Source: CAWIHK01 sp963835935
GTDB taxonomy: Bacteria > Bacteroidota > Ignavibacteria > UBA10030 > CAVZMI01
DNA: 64,000 nt
NCBI GenBank assembly: GCA_963835935.1
Contig: CAWIHK010000001.1
Span: 558,001 to 622,000, forward strand
Direction: 5' to 3'
The notes beneath the pieces are model-generated. The model saw only the letters and a program-made list of their open reading frames with translations, did no database searches and was not told the DNA's origin. The translations under genes were made by a program, and so were the position numbers. Every line of letters begins with the position of its first letter. Within the stretch, counting starts at the first letter, position 1. Shown here one piece after another: positions 7,493 to 15,526 of the stretch.

Positions 7493-8887
7493 ATGGTGAG
7501 GAGTCTGATACGATGGTTCTGCTTGATTATAGCCATTACGGAAGTACAAGCTGGTACGACTACAAAAGTTGAGGATTTATCGATACCGATTTCTGTTTAT
7601 AAAGAGCGTCGTGAACGATTAATGCAGGAACTCGGAGCCGGATCCGTCGCAATATTCTATAGCAATCCGGAACACAACCGCAACAATGATATAAATTATA
7701 AATATCGACAGGACGATAATCTCTATTATCTTACTGGTATCGATGAACCAAATGTCATTCTTGTCCTCATTCCTTCCGGATATCGTGTTCAAAGCGAGAG
7801 AGATTCTGTTACTCAGGTGACGCGAGAAATTCTTTTTCACGAAGCAAGCGACACAGATCAAAACACATCAAGTGTTCAGGTCTTGATGTCATCTAAGAAT
7901 TTTTATAAAACAATTTCGCTTATTTTGAAGCAAGTACAAGCGTTGTACTTACCTGCATTCCCTGAGGATTTTTCAGGTGAGATTGCAAAAACATTGGAAC
8001 CTATTAGAGAGAATCTTCGATCAATTTGTCGCTCGGTTCAGCTCAAAGAACCGACACCGCTCGTATCAGCGATGAGAGTTGTCAAGTCCTCAGAAGAGAT
8101 AACGCTGATACGACATTCAACTGAAATTTCTTCCCGTGCGCACATGCAGGCTATGATGAGTGCGGAACCCGGAATGTATGGATATGAAATCCAGGCGGTT
8201 CTGGAATATGTTTTTGCAAAACAAGGATCATCATCGCCTGCATTTCCTACACGCATTAACGTTGGTAAGAATTCTCTTATCTCAACTCCGGTTGACAACA
8301 AACACATTCTCGAAGATGGCGACCTTTTGATCGTTGAAGCAGGTGCTGAATATTGTAATTATGCATCCGATATTACTAGAACGTATCCTTCAAATGGACG
8401 ATTCACGGATGCACAGCGAGAAATTTACGAGTTGGCGCTGCAAGCACAGGAAGAGGCAATTAAAGCCGTCAGGCCTGGTTTAAGATATTGTGGTTACGAA
8501 CCAGACATGATGAAAACAATTAATCGCGGACTTGTTCAGCTCGGTATTCTACACGGCGATGTTGATTCATTGTATATTGCGGGTGCGTATAAACGTTTTA
8601 CATCGAATGGAACGTGTCAGACTGTAGGTTTATGGGTTCATGATATTGAACCATCATCCAAAAAATACGAAACGGGAATGGTAGTGGCCATTGAAGCGGG
8701 AATTTCGATTCCAAAAGGTGCAGACGGAGTCGATCCAAAATATTTTGACATTGATGTCTGTATTAAAGATATGATTTTAATTACTAAGGATGGCGTTGAG
8801 ATATTAAGTTCAAGCGTGCCAAAATCAGTACAAGAAATTGAAAGGTTGATGAGGAAGCGTGGGATCGGGAACGAACCGCTTGATTAG
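7493..8887 (+). CDS. Secreted M24B (aminopeptidase P-like) protein, probably catalytically inactive
   Basis: 464 residues from the chosen start. An AAGGAGG site 11 bases before the ATG at 7493, plus a signal-peptide-like N-terminus (MVRSLIRWFCLIIAITEVQA), favour it over a longer reading from 7424. An aminopeptidase P N-domain (YRQDDNLYYLTGIDEPN) is followed by the pita-bread domain. Read against E. coli PepP, metal ligands D271 (SDITR) and E383 (AIEAG) are kept. D260 is Glu (VEAGAEY), H354 is Gln and H350 Asn (NGTCQTVGLWVHD), H243 appears to be Thr, and R404/E406 are Cys/Lys (VCIKDM). With three of five metal ligands changed, ordinary Xaa-Pro aminopeptidase activity is unlikely. A perfect hairpin terminator follows. 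Confidence 0.85.
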   Translation: MVRSLIRWFCLIIAITEVQAGTTTKVEDLSIPISVYKERRERLMQELGAGSVAIFYSNPEHNRNNDINYKYRQDDNLYYLTGIDEPNVILVLIPSGYRVQSERDSVTQVTREILFHEASDTDQNTSSVQVLMSSKNFYKTISLILKQVQALYLPAFPEDFSGEIAKTLEPIRENLRSICRSVQLKEPTPLVSAMRVVKSSEEITLIRHSTEISSRAHMQAMMSAEPGMYGYEIQAVLEYVFAKQGSSSPAFPTRINVGKNSLISTPVDNKHILEDGDLLIVEAGAEYCNYASDITRTYPSNGRFTDAQREIYELALQAQEEAIKAVRPGLRYCGYEPDMMKTINRGLVQLGILHGDVDSLYIAGAYKRFTSNGTCQTVGLWVHDIEPSSKKYETGMVVAIEAGISIPKGADGVDPKYFDIDVCIKDMILITKDGVEILSSSVPKSVQEIERLMRKRGIGNEPLD

Positions 8888-8950
8888 ATAATAGCGACAA
8901 AGGATTTTTTCGGGGAAATTGAGATAAGATTTTTATGGGTTACAAAAATA

Positions 8951-8984
8951 TAAGGGCTGTGAGTTATCACAGCCCTTATTTATT
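8951..8984. terminator. Bidirectional rho-independent terminator
   Basis: Perfect 12-bp stem (TAAGGGCTGTGA, 8951-8962, with 8967-8978), GTTA tetraloop, A-rich on the left and T-rich on the right. It sits between the converging M24 gene (plus) and rpsU (minus) and can serve both. Confidence 0.9.
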
Positions 8985-9029
8985 TTATAATTGACGCAAA
9001 ATCTCCCACTGTTTGGGAGGTGATTCGAT

Positions 9030-9224
9030 TTACTGTTGTTCAGTAATCAATCGTTGTGACCGACGGATGGCTTTCACTTTTTTCATCCGTTTTTTGACGG
9101 AAGGTTTTGTGAAATATGTCCGTTTCTTGAATTCTTTTAAAATTCCCGACCGTTCATACTTCTTTTTAAAACGCTTGATGGCGCGATCAATCGGTTCATT
9201 TTCCTGGACAACAATGCCGACCAA
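9030..9224 (-). CDS. rpsU: 30S ribosomal protein bS21
   Basis: 64 residues beginning VGIVVQENEPIDRAIKRFKKKYERSG, the classic bS21 opening, with a basic C-terminus (KKRMKKVKAIRRSQR). The start is unusual: there is no ATG. A GTG at 9231-9233 lies inside the Shine-Dalgarno sequence itself (AGAGGAGGTGAT, a near-perfect match to the anti-SD). A TTG at 9222-9224, about 8 bases after GGAGG, gives the family-typical M-V-G-I-V-V start and is preferred; the TTG one codon earlier is also possible. bS21 sits at the 30S platform near the mRNA exit. Confidence 0.9.
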   Translation of the reverse strand: MVGIVVQENEPIDRAIKRFKKKYERSGILKEFKKRTYFTKPSVKKRMKKVKAIRRSQRLITEQQ

Positions 9225-9269
9225 CAATATCACCTCCTCTTGTGGTTCTTAAAAAGGGAAAATTTATGA

Positions 9270-9677
9270 TTACAACTCTGTACTTGTCTTGATCTCATCC
9301 TGTTCAGGAATTAAATTTTCGATAAGCCGACGTTCTCCAATTTTTTCAAACGCCACAATAATTGCCTGACTACCGCTGGACGTGCGTACTTTCTTTGTCA
9401 CTTTACCGACATCATTTAATTCGGCATGAAAAATTGCATCACCGACAGTGTATAACCGCATCGGTGTATAGGCGATACAAACATTTGGATCGATTGGAAG
9501 AGCTTTTTGTTCAGCTTCTTTTTGGAGTTCCTCCAGATTGAGCAACATTGCATGGCGGCATTTAGGACAACGGTACCAAGCTTTCGTAGTGGATCCTTCT
9601 ACCGTTCCGATAAATTCCATTTTTACGTGTCTATCACAATATCCGCAATGGTGTGGCAACGACTTTGTGCGTGCCAT
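9270..9677 (-). CDS. Zinc-ribbon protein with C-terminal CarD/UvrD-Tudor-like domain
   Basis: 135 residues from the ATG at 9675-9677, which has an AGAGG site 6 bases upstream; a longer reading to 9710 lacks one. The N-terminal zinc ribbon uses CGYC and CPKC pairs about 26 residues apart. The C-terminal half (LYTVGDAIFHAELNDVGKVTKKV, then IIVAFEKIGERRLIENL) resembles the small SH3/Tudor-like fold of the UvrD/PcrA C-terminus and CarD-type RNA-polymerase-binding proteins: GD-x-I-x-H, a D-x-GKV turn, V-x-F, G-x-RRL. A transcription-related role is an inference. It is about 45 bases upstream of rpsU on the same strand. Confidence 0.55.
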   Translation of the reverse strand: MARTKSLPHHCGYCDRHVKMEFIGTVEGSTTKAWYRCPKCRHAMLLNLEELQKEAEQKALPIDPNVCIAYTPMRLYTVGDAIFHAELNDVGKVTKKVRTSSGSQAIIVAFEKIGERRLIENLIPEQDEIKTSTEL

Positions 9678-9828
9678 ATCTAACCTCTCACATGTATTTA
9701 TAACTGACACAATTAAATTAAATGTATCGATTTCTTCCGACTAAGTCAAGGAATATCTTGACTTTAAATACCTCATTCATTATCTTAAAATTTCAATCAA
9801 GTTTCATGGTTTTTTCAATAGAAGGATC

Positions 9829-9902
9829 GGGCCCTTAGCTCAGTTGGTTAGAGCAGCAGACTCATAATCTGCGGGTCGTAGGTTCGAGCCCTACAGGGCC
9901 CA
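9829..9902 (+). tRNA. tRNA with CAT anticodon (tRNA-Met or tRNA-Ile2)
   Basis: A full cloverleaf reads off directly: acceptor GGGCCCT/AGGGCCC (7 bp), D arm GCTC-AGTTGGTTA-GAGC, anticodon arm GCAGA-CTCATAA-TCTGC with anticodon CAT, variable GGGTC, T arm GTAGG-TTCGAGC-CCTAC, discriminator A at 9902. CCA is not encoded. It lacks the C1-A72 mismatch of initiator tRNA, so it is either elongator tRNA-Met or the lysidine-modified tRNA-Ile2; the G/C-rich acceptor resembles Ile2 of E. coli but does not decide it. Confidence 0.95.
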
Positions 9903-10137
9903 CGATTTTTTTACAAAAGTACAAGTCAAGATGACCGCACCTTCAGGTAATTATTACCGATTTAAATTGAATCTTTTCGTTTTTCTAAAGATAGCGAGCA
10001 ATTTTGGTTATTTTTCAATTATGGCACATTAGTTGATAATTTAAGAGATGGTTTTAAAATATTGGAAGAAAGATGTTAATAAAGAATTCATTCAATTCAC
10101 TATCACATATTTAATATTTAGTTAGGAGGTTAGCAAT
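9903..10137 (+). promoter_or_regulatory. Upstream region of the pilus locus
   Basis: 235 bases of AT-rich sequence between the tRNA and the first pilin gene, presumably holding the promoter for the abundant pilins. A strong Shine-Dalgarno (TTAGGAGG, 10121-10128) sits about 8 bases before the first ATG. I could not find a convincing TAnnTTTG or -35/-10 pair. Confidence 0.4.
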
Positions 10138-10539
10138 ATGGGACAACAACAATTATTACTCCTTATCCTTGGAGTCGTTATCGTCGGTATCGCGGTCGCG
10201 GTGGGAATTCAACTTTTCAGAACAAATGCAGAATCTTCAAACCGTGATGCCATCATTAACGATATGGGCGTGTATGCAGCTCAGGCACAAGCATATTGGA
10301 GAAAACCACTTTCGATGGGTGGTGGTGGACGTACTTTCACAGGTTTCCCATTCCCCAATGCGGGCCAGGTGAATGAAAATGGTACAGTCACTGCAGTTGT
10401 AGCGGCACAGCAAATAGTATTTACAGGCATTGGCGTGGAAACCGACGCCAACAATAATAGGGTACAAGCTACATACACAGTTACGATGGATGTTAATGGT
10501 AATAATACGACTAATCCACCAGTAGTCGTGGTTCATTAA
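10138..10539 (+). CDS. Type IV pilin-like protein, first copy (Met-Gly leader)
   Basis: 133 residues. The N-terminus is MGQQQ followed at once by a 20-residue hydrophobic helix (LLLLILGVVIVGIAVAVGIQ), then a polar helix and a small, beta-rich, Asn- and Gly-containing C-terminal domain. This is the lollipop plan of type IV pilins, but the leader before the invariant Gly is only Met, and mature position 5 is Leu instead of the usual Glu. A conserved MGGGGRTFTGF block (about 60-70) is shared with the next gene. It has the strongest ribosome-binding site of the locus, and a 17-bp hairpin after the second pilin separates the pair from the assembly genes, as expected for major subunits. Confidence 0.65.
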   Translation: MGQQQLLLLILGVVIVGIAVAVGIQLFRTNAESSNRDAIINDMGVYAAQAQAYWRKPLSMGGGGRTFTGFPFPNAGQVNENGTVTAVVAAQQIVFTGIGVETDANNNRVQATYTVTMDVNGNNTTNPPVVVVH

Positions 10540-10567
10540 TTCGTAATCATATTTTTTAGAAGCTCAT

Positions 10568-10966
10568 ATGGGACAGCAACAGCTGTTATTAATAGTATTG
10601 GGGATATTGATTGTCGGCATCGCCATTGCAGTAGGGTTGACGCTAGTCCAATCAAATTCAGCTGATCAGAATAGGGAATCTCTGACGAATTATCTGGTTC
10701 ATATTGGCGCCCTTGCTCAACATTACTACCATACTCCAATTTCCATGGGTGGCGGTGGGAGATCATTCGTAGGCTTTAAGATTGCCGACGAAGATGCAGA
10801 GAATGAGAGCGGTAAATACGTAATAAGTGTGGGACCGAGTGCTACTGGCGTCACCATAACGGCTACAGGAAACGAAATAGGGATTGATGAGACGAATTTT
10901 ACGACAGTCTCAATGGCAGTAGCGGCTGATAGTATGGGAGTAGATAAGACTCCAGGTTATAATTGA
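10568..10966 (+). CDS. Type IV pilin-like protein, second copy (Met-Gly leader)
   Basis: 132 residues, clearly a paralogue of the preceding gene: MGQQQLLLIVLGILIVGIAIAVG at the N-terminus and SMGGGGRSFVGFKI at about 60-73. The globular C-terminal parts differ strongly (here VISVGPSATGVTITATGNEI), so the copies may be major and minor subunits, or alternative major subunits. Like its neighbour it has a one-residue leader and no Glu5. It begins 28 bases after the first pilin's stop and is followed by a strong hairpin terminator. Confidence 0.65.
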   Translation: MGQQQLLLIVLGILIVGIAIAVGLTLVQSNSADQNRESLTNYLVHIGALAQHYYHTPISMGGGGRSFVGFKIADEDAENESGKYVISVGPSATGVTITATGNEIGIDETNFTTVSMAVAADSMGVDKTPGYN

Positions 10967-10993
10967 AGTAAGTAGTTAGTAAAAAGGGTGTAT

Positions 10994-11037
10994 AATGAAA
11001 AAGAGGTTGGCCGAGCACGCCCAACCTCTTTTTCATT
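10994..11037 (+). terminator. Strong hairpin terminator after the pilin pair
   Basis: A 17-bp perfect stem (10994-11010 with 11021-11037; core AAAAAGAGGTTGG/CCAACCTCTTTTT) around a 10-base loop. The T run is inside the stem. It probably ends or attenuates the pilin transcript so that assembly genes downstream are made at a lower level. Confidence 0.85.
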
Positions 11038-11141
11038 TATTATTGTTATTATCGGTGTAAGCAAATCAAATTAATGAACTTGACATTGATGTTTATTTAT
11101 GATAATTTTTAAAAAACATTGGGATGACGGAGTTCTAAATT

Positions 11142-12521
11142 ATGCCGGAATTCAGAATAGAAGGATTAACTACCAGTGGAAAAATAATAACTGGCATTAT
11201 TACAGCGGATAATTATAAGAGTGCGAAAAAGAAAGCTCTTGATCTTTCACGCGAGCGAAAGTTCAAACTTTCGCGGGTTAATACAAGAGCAACCTTCTTA
11301 TATAAAGTTCGTCGTGGGGATGAAAAATTAATAGCTGGAGAACAAAAGGCATTTTCAAAAGATGAAGTCCGTGATGCTCTTCAAAATATGGGCTACACGG
11401 TTGTCAATGTTTCCAAAAAACTTCTCGAATTTAATCCTAAACCGCCTCAAACAGATGTAATATCCTTTGTTCGAATTAGTGCCGACCTAATGAGGCAAAG
11501 GCTCCCTTTCAACGAAATCATGTCGTTATTGATCAATGACATTAATAATAAAACCTTACGTGATACTATCCGCGATATTAATCAGGAACTGAAACAAGGT
11601 CGCGATAGCGAGATGGTATTTCGGCGATATGAAGGAATACTAGGGAAATTTACGGCGAACATGCTCGGTTTAGCTTCGAAGAGCGGTAATATGGCCGAAA
11701 TCTACGACAGTGCCGCAAAGTTTCTTGAACGTCAAATGGAGTTTAAAAAAAATCTTCGAAGTGCTCTTATTATGCCCGTCATCACATTGATTGTTATGTT
11801 TTTTGCTATACTGTTCTATGTCGGTTATGTCTTTCCAGCTACGGCAGAGTTATTTGAGAAATTCAAGGTTGAACTTCCGCCCATGACGCGGGCGACTCTG
11901 AAGATGAGCCATTTTATTACACAGAACATTATTCTTATATTGGTGGTTTTTATCGCTCCCATCATTATTTTTTTCCGTGTAATTAGTACCGATAAGGGAA
12001 GGTTAATGCTCGATCATTATCTTATGGTTATCCCGGTAGTCGGTTCTCTTATCCATAAACAAAGTATCGAAATTTTTTGCCGGGTTTTTTATGCGTTATA
12101 TAGCGGTTCAGGAGAGAACATCGATGTAATTAAAATGGCGGCAGAGGCCTGCGGCAACAAATTCATGGAGACTCAAATTAAAAATATTGCAATTCCTATG
12201 ATGGTAGAGAAAGGATCGTCTATCACAGAAGCATTTGAAGCCAGCGGCGTTTTTACGAAAACAGCGATTTCTCGGTTTCACTCCGGAGCTGAAACCGGTA
12301 CTGTAAAACAGACCGCCCTACAGTTGGCAGATTATTATGAAAAGGATACATCCTATAGACTGAAAACTGTAATCGATGTCATTCAATTAATGATTTCACT
12401 ATTTATTATGTTTGCGTTGATTGCACTTACAATTGTTTCCTCGGAGACTGCTACAGTGAGACCGAAACCACGAGGGATGTCTTCAGCATTTTTCCATCAA
12501 TACATCCCTTTCTTGGGATGA
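11142..12521 (+). CDS. pilC: Type IV pilus/type II secretion inner-membrane platform protein (PilC/GspF)
   Basis: 459 residues. Two copies of the T2SSF helical domain (about 105-235 and 305-435) are separated by membrane segments: IMPVITLIVMFFAILFYVGYVFP (about 205-228), IILILVVFIAPIIIFFRVI (about 262-280) and a C-terminal IQLMISLFIMFALIALTIVSS. Family marks include SGNMAEIYDSAAKFLERQ and HSGAETGTVKQTALQLADYYE. The first 90 residues, before the first T2SSF domain, are a longer N-terminal extension with two beta-rich repeats (PEFRIEGLTTSGKIITG). It is the membrane base on which the PilB ATPase acts. The gene is six bases from pilB. Confidence 0.93.
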   Translation: MPEFRIEGLTTSGKIITGIITADNYKSAKKKALDLSRERKFKLSRVNTRATFLYKVRRGDEKLIAGEQKAFSKDEVRDALQNMGYTVVNVSKKLLEFNPKPPQTDVISFVRISADLMRQRLPFNEIMSLLINDINNKTLRDTIRDINQELKQGRDSEMVFRRYEGILGKFTANMLGLASKSGNMAEIYDSAAKFLERQMEFKKNLRSALIMPVITLIVMFFAILFYVGYVFPATAELFEKFKVELPPMTRATLKMSHFITQNIILILVVFIAPIIIFFRVISTDKGRLMLDHYLMVIPVVGSLIHKQSIEIFCRVFYALYSGSGENIDVIKMAAEACGNKFMETQIKNIAIPMMVEKGSSITEAFEASGVFTKTAISRFHSGAETGTVKQTALQLADYYEKDTSYRLKTVIDVIQLMISLFIMFALIALTIVSSETATVRPKPRGMSSAFFHQYIPFLG

Positions 12522-12527
12522 AATGTT

Positions 12528-14318
12528 ATGGCTGATATAGATATTACCGATAAAATAGGATACACTTTGTTAAAGAAGGGTGTGATCGATTATGAAACCC
12601 TTGAAAAATCTTTACGGGTAAAAGATTCTGAAGATAAAAAAAATCGGAGGAATCTAGGACAAATACTCGTTAATGATTTTGGGGCAGATCACGATGCTGT
12701 ATTTCGTGAAGTTGCGAGTCTATATGCCTTCCGTGAAATCTACCTCTCAGACGAAAATATCGATAAAGACCGGATTGCTCAAATTAAACGATTGATCGAT
12801 GCTCTTCCGGAAAATATCCGGGATCTTCTTGTTCAAACGAAAATGGTTCCCTTAAAATTCGATGAAAAACATACAGATAAATTACTTATAATTGCAGCCG
12901 ATCCAACTGATCGGAATATTCCAGTCATCGTTCGCAACTTCGGCGTGAAGAAGTATGAAGTTACTTATTGCCGGCTTAAAGATATACAGAATCTCCTAGA
13001 ACAAGTCGTCCCTCAACAAAATGAATTCTTAAAATTACTCGAAGACAACCAAATCGGAATTGAGGCTTCGAATAAGGATGAGGAGGGTGTAGATGAGGAT
13101 ATTCTTCAGGCAGAAATTACAAAGAGTGCGCTTGTTAACCTTATCGAAGGGTGTTTAGTTGAAGGCGTTCGACAGGGAGTAAGCGATGTCCATATTGTTG
13201 CCAAGGAAGGCAACAGAACAGAATTCATGTTCCGGGTCGACGGAAATTTAAAATTATGGCATGTGCAGGAAAACACAATTCCAGAAGCTGTGATGGCCGT
13301 CATTAAAGATCGAACAAGAAATGTCGATAGATTCGAAAGGGAGATGTCTCAGGACGGATTTATCCAGCGGGTGATCGATGGACATCCAATACGTTTTCGT
13401 GTTTCCATAGTGCCTATTGTCTCGACTGAGTTCAGACATAAATACGAAAGCGTTGTCATCCGTGTTCTCGATGATAGAAAAGTTATAACCGATCTTGAAA
13501 AACTTGGTTTGCAGGGACCGGCGAGAGCGGGTTTTTATAAAGCCATCAATCAACCGCAAGGTATGATAATTCTCACCGGGCCGACTGGTAGCGGAAAGTC
13601 GACCACCTTGATAGCGGCGTTGTACCAGGTCATTGACCCAACTGTAAACGTATTGACCGTGGAAGATCCCGTAGAGTATATCATAAAGGGAGCGCGTCAG
13701 TTGAAAATAGGTCCAAAAATGGATTTTGAATTGGCAATACGGGGAATTCTGCGTCACGATCCTGATATCGTTCTTGTCGGTGAAATGCGCGATAGAATTA
13801 CAGCTGAAACAGCAATCAAACTTGCAAATACAGGCCACTTGACATTCTCCACACTGCATACAAATGATGCTCCAAGTGCAGTTGCACGTCTTTATAAGAT
13901 GGGAGTGGAACCATTCCTAATTGCTTATGCAATAAACATTATTGTCGCTCAACGTTTAGTTAGGACTCTCTGTCCCATTTGCAAACGGCCTATCGAGCGT
14001 GATACAATCGATTGGGAGCCGTTTCGGAAGGTTGGCTTCGATGATGAAATGATACAAAGAGCCAATCTTCACGAACCTGTTGGATGCGAAAAATGCAATA
14101 GCGGCTGGAAAGGCCGTTGTGCAATTCATGAAGCACTTTATTTCACAAAAGAAATTCGTAATATTATTCTCCGGTCCGGTGATGAAGTCGACGAGGAATC
14201 AATTCGCCAGCAGGCAACAGTGCAAGGATTATGGACACTTCGCCGCGCCGGTATGGAACGAGTAATTGAAGGTGTAACAACAATAGAAGAAGTATTAGCA
14301 ACAACTACTGAAGAGTAG
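12528..14318 (+). CDS. pilB: Pilus extension/secretion ATPase (PilB/GspE)
   Basis: 596 residues. N-terminal T2SSE_N-like domain (about 1-160: GYTLLKKGVIDYETLEKSLRV), then the AAA-type secretion ATPase: Walker A GPTGSGKST (about 351-359), Asp box TVEDPVEYI, Walker B IVLVGEMRD (about 414-422), His box FSTLHTND, and the zinc-binding tetracysteine pairs CPIC (about 483) and CEKC (about 521) typical of PilB/GspE but absent from PilT. It powers pilin polymerisation with PilC just upstream. Full length, no missing motifs. Confidence 0.95.
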   Translation: MADIDITDKIGYTLLKKGVIDYETLEKSLRVKDSEDKKNRRNLGQILVNDFGADHDAVFREVASLYAFREIYLSDENIDKDRIAQIKRLIDALPENIRDLLVQTKMVPLKFDEKHTDKLLIIAADPTDRNIPVIVRNFGVKKYEVTYCRLKDIQNLLEQVVPQQNEFLKLLEDNQIGIEASNKDEEGVDEDILQAEITKSALVNLIEGCLVEGVRQGVSDVHIVAKEGNRTEFMFRVDGNLKLWHVQENTIPEAVMAVIKDRTRNVDRFEREMSQDGFIQRVIDGHPIRFRVSIVPIVSTEFRHKYESVVIRVLDDRKVITDLEKLGLQGPARAGFYKAINQPQGMIILTGPTGSGKSTTLIAALYQVIDPTVNVLTVEDPVEYIIKGARQLKIGPKMDFELAIRGILRHDPDIVLVGEMRDRITAETAIKLANTGHLTFSTLHTNDAPSAVARLYKMGVEPFLIAYAINIIVAQRLVRTLCPICKRPIERDTIDWEPFRKVGFDDEMIQRANLHEPVGCEKCNSGWKGRCAIHEALYFTKEIRNIILRSGDEVDEESIRQQATVQGLWTLRRAGMERVIEGVTTIEEVLATTTEE

Positions 14319-14332
14319 AGAGAGGGGAAAAA

Positions 14333-14878
14333 ATGGGAACAGGTCAAATGTTATTAACAACATGCGCGATGTTTCTTCTTTCCATGGTCGTATTAACTTC
14401 GAATAGAAATTATATATCGAGTATGATGACGATCGTTCAGACGAAACAAGGCTTGGTGGCGAGTTCTGTTGCACAAGGACGGATTGAACGCGTCGCGAGA
14501 AAATATTTTGATCAGGCAACAGCTAAAGGCGTAGCTTGTACGACAGCCGCACAATTTTCAAAAATAGGAGTTGATGCAGGTGAAGACAGAACTAAAATAC
14601 TCACGTTTAACGACATGGATGACTTCAATGGTTATGAAGACATGGAAACTGTGATGACGGGCAATGGTCATCAAGATATTTATAGAACAAGAACAAGAGT
14701 ATGCTATGTTGATTCGGGTGCTCCTTTTACACACGCACCCATTGATACAAACAGCCCATATCGCTCTTGGGTCAAAAGAGTGGATGTGTGGGTATGGCCA
14801 GCACAATTAATTGATCAAGGATCAAAAGCGGACACAGCGTATATGTCGCAATTAGTTGGTTTTTACAAATGGAGGTGA
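14333..14878 (+). CDS. Minor pilin/pseudopilin-like protein
   Basis: 181 residues. MGTGQ is followed immediately by a hydrophobic helix (MLLTTCAMFLLSMVVLT), repeating the Met-Gly start seen in the two small pilins, then an amphipathic helix (VQTKQGLVASSVAQGRIERVARKYFDQAT) and a soluble domain with two Cys (ACTTA, VCYVD) that could form a disulfide. No named family is recognised. Position between pilB and the next two pilin-like genes suggests a minor subunit of the priming or tip complex. It begins 14 bases after pilB and is separated from the next gene by only 6 bases. Confidence 0.55.
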   Translation: MGTGQMLLTTCAMFLLSMVVLTSNRNYISSMMTIVQTKQGLVASSVAQGRIERVARKYFDQATAKGVACTTAAQFSKIGVDAGEDRTKILTFNDMDDFNGYEDMETVMTGNGHQDIYRTRTRVCYVDSGAPFTHAPIDTNSPYRSWVKRVDVWVWPAQLIDQGSKADTAYMSQLVGFYKWR

Positions 14879-14884
14879 TTAATT

Positions 14885-15511
14885 ATGGCTGCCATTATAG
14901 ATATTGTGGGTTCGACATTTATTGCAGGTATGATTATGCTGATGGTATTAAGAACTAACGATACAGGTATGTACCAGCAATATTTTTTCGCAGAAGAATT
15001 AAGTGTACAGGAACAATTAGCGGCTGTTGTTGCAGTTATCGAATCGGATTTTCGAAAGATTGGTTATAGGATGCATGTTGACACAACTTATGGTGTGATT
15101 CCGATGACTAGTAAAATTACAACGGCTGATAATACTGATCTTATCTATAGGAATTGTGAAAATGGGGTTGATACAATAACGCATGAATATCTTTTAGGGC
15201 CCCCTGATGTGTCCAGTCCGAATCCGTTTGACTATGTCTTGATAAGAAGAGTACAAGGACAACCTGATGATATTATGAGCGTAGGTATAACACGTTTCTA
15301 TTTAAATTATTTGGACAGCAATGGAGTAGCTCTTCATACACCATTGTCGAAAACTGATATTACTAATCTTGTTACTATAGAAATTTCATTGGAACTTCAA
15401 AGTCGTTATGTATATCAACCTAAAGGTGTTTCACTGGATTCACTTTATAGAGAAACGACAACATATTGGCATCAGAATAAAGTTGTTGCGAGAAATTTTT
15501 TAAGAAGATAA
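14885..15511 (+). CDS. Minor pilin-like protein (PilW-like position and shape)
   Basis: 208 residues. A hydrophobic N-terminal segment begins almost at Met (MAAIIDIVGSTFIAGMIMLMVL), followed by a helix containing EELSVQEQLAAVVAVIESDFRKIGYRM and a beta-rich C-terminal domain. The phrase ESDFRKIGYR resembles the segment of PilW/GspJ-type minor pilins where an early helix passes into the globular part. It differs from its neighbours in starting MAA instead of MG. It is the second of three consecutive minor subunit genes. Family assignment is inference from shape and context. Confidence 0.5.
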   Translation: MAAIIDIVGSTFIAGMIMLMVLRTNDTGMYQQYFFAEELSVQEQLAAVVAVIESDFRKIGYRMHVDTTYGVIPMTSKITTADNTDLIYRNCENGVDTITHEYLLGPPDVSSPNPFDYVLIRRVQGQPDDIMSVGITRFYLNYLDSNGVALHTPLSKTDITNLVTIEISLELQSRYVYQPKGVSLDSLYRETTTYWHQNKVVARNFLRR

Positions 15512-15526
15512 TTTGCGAGGTTTAAA

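Noticed and set aside
9829..9902. Initiator tRNA-Met
   Set aside because: Position 1-72 is a normal G-C pair; initiator tRNAs have a mismatch there.
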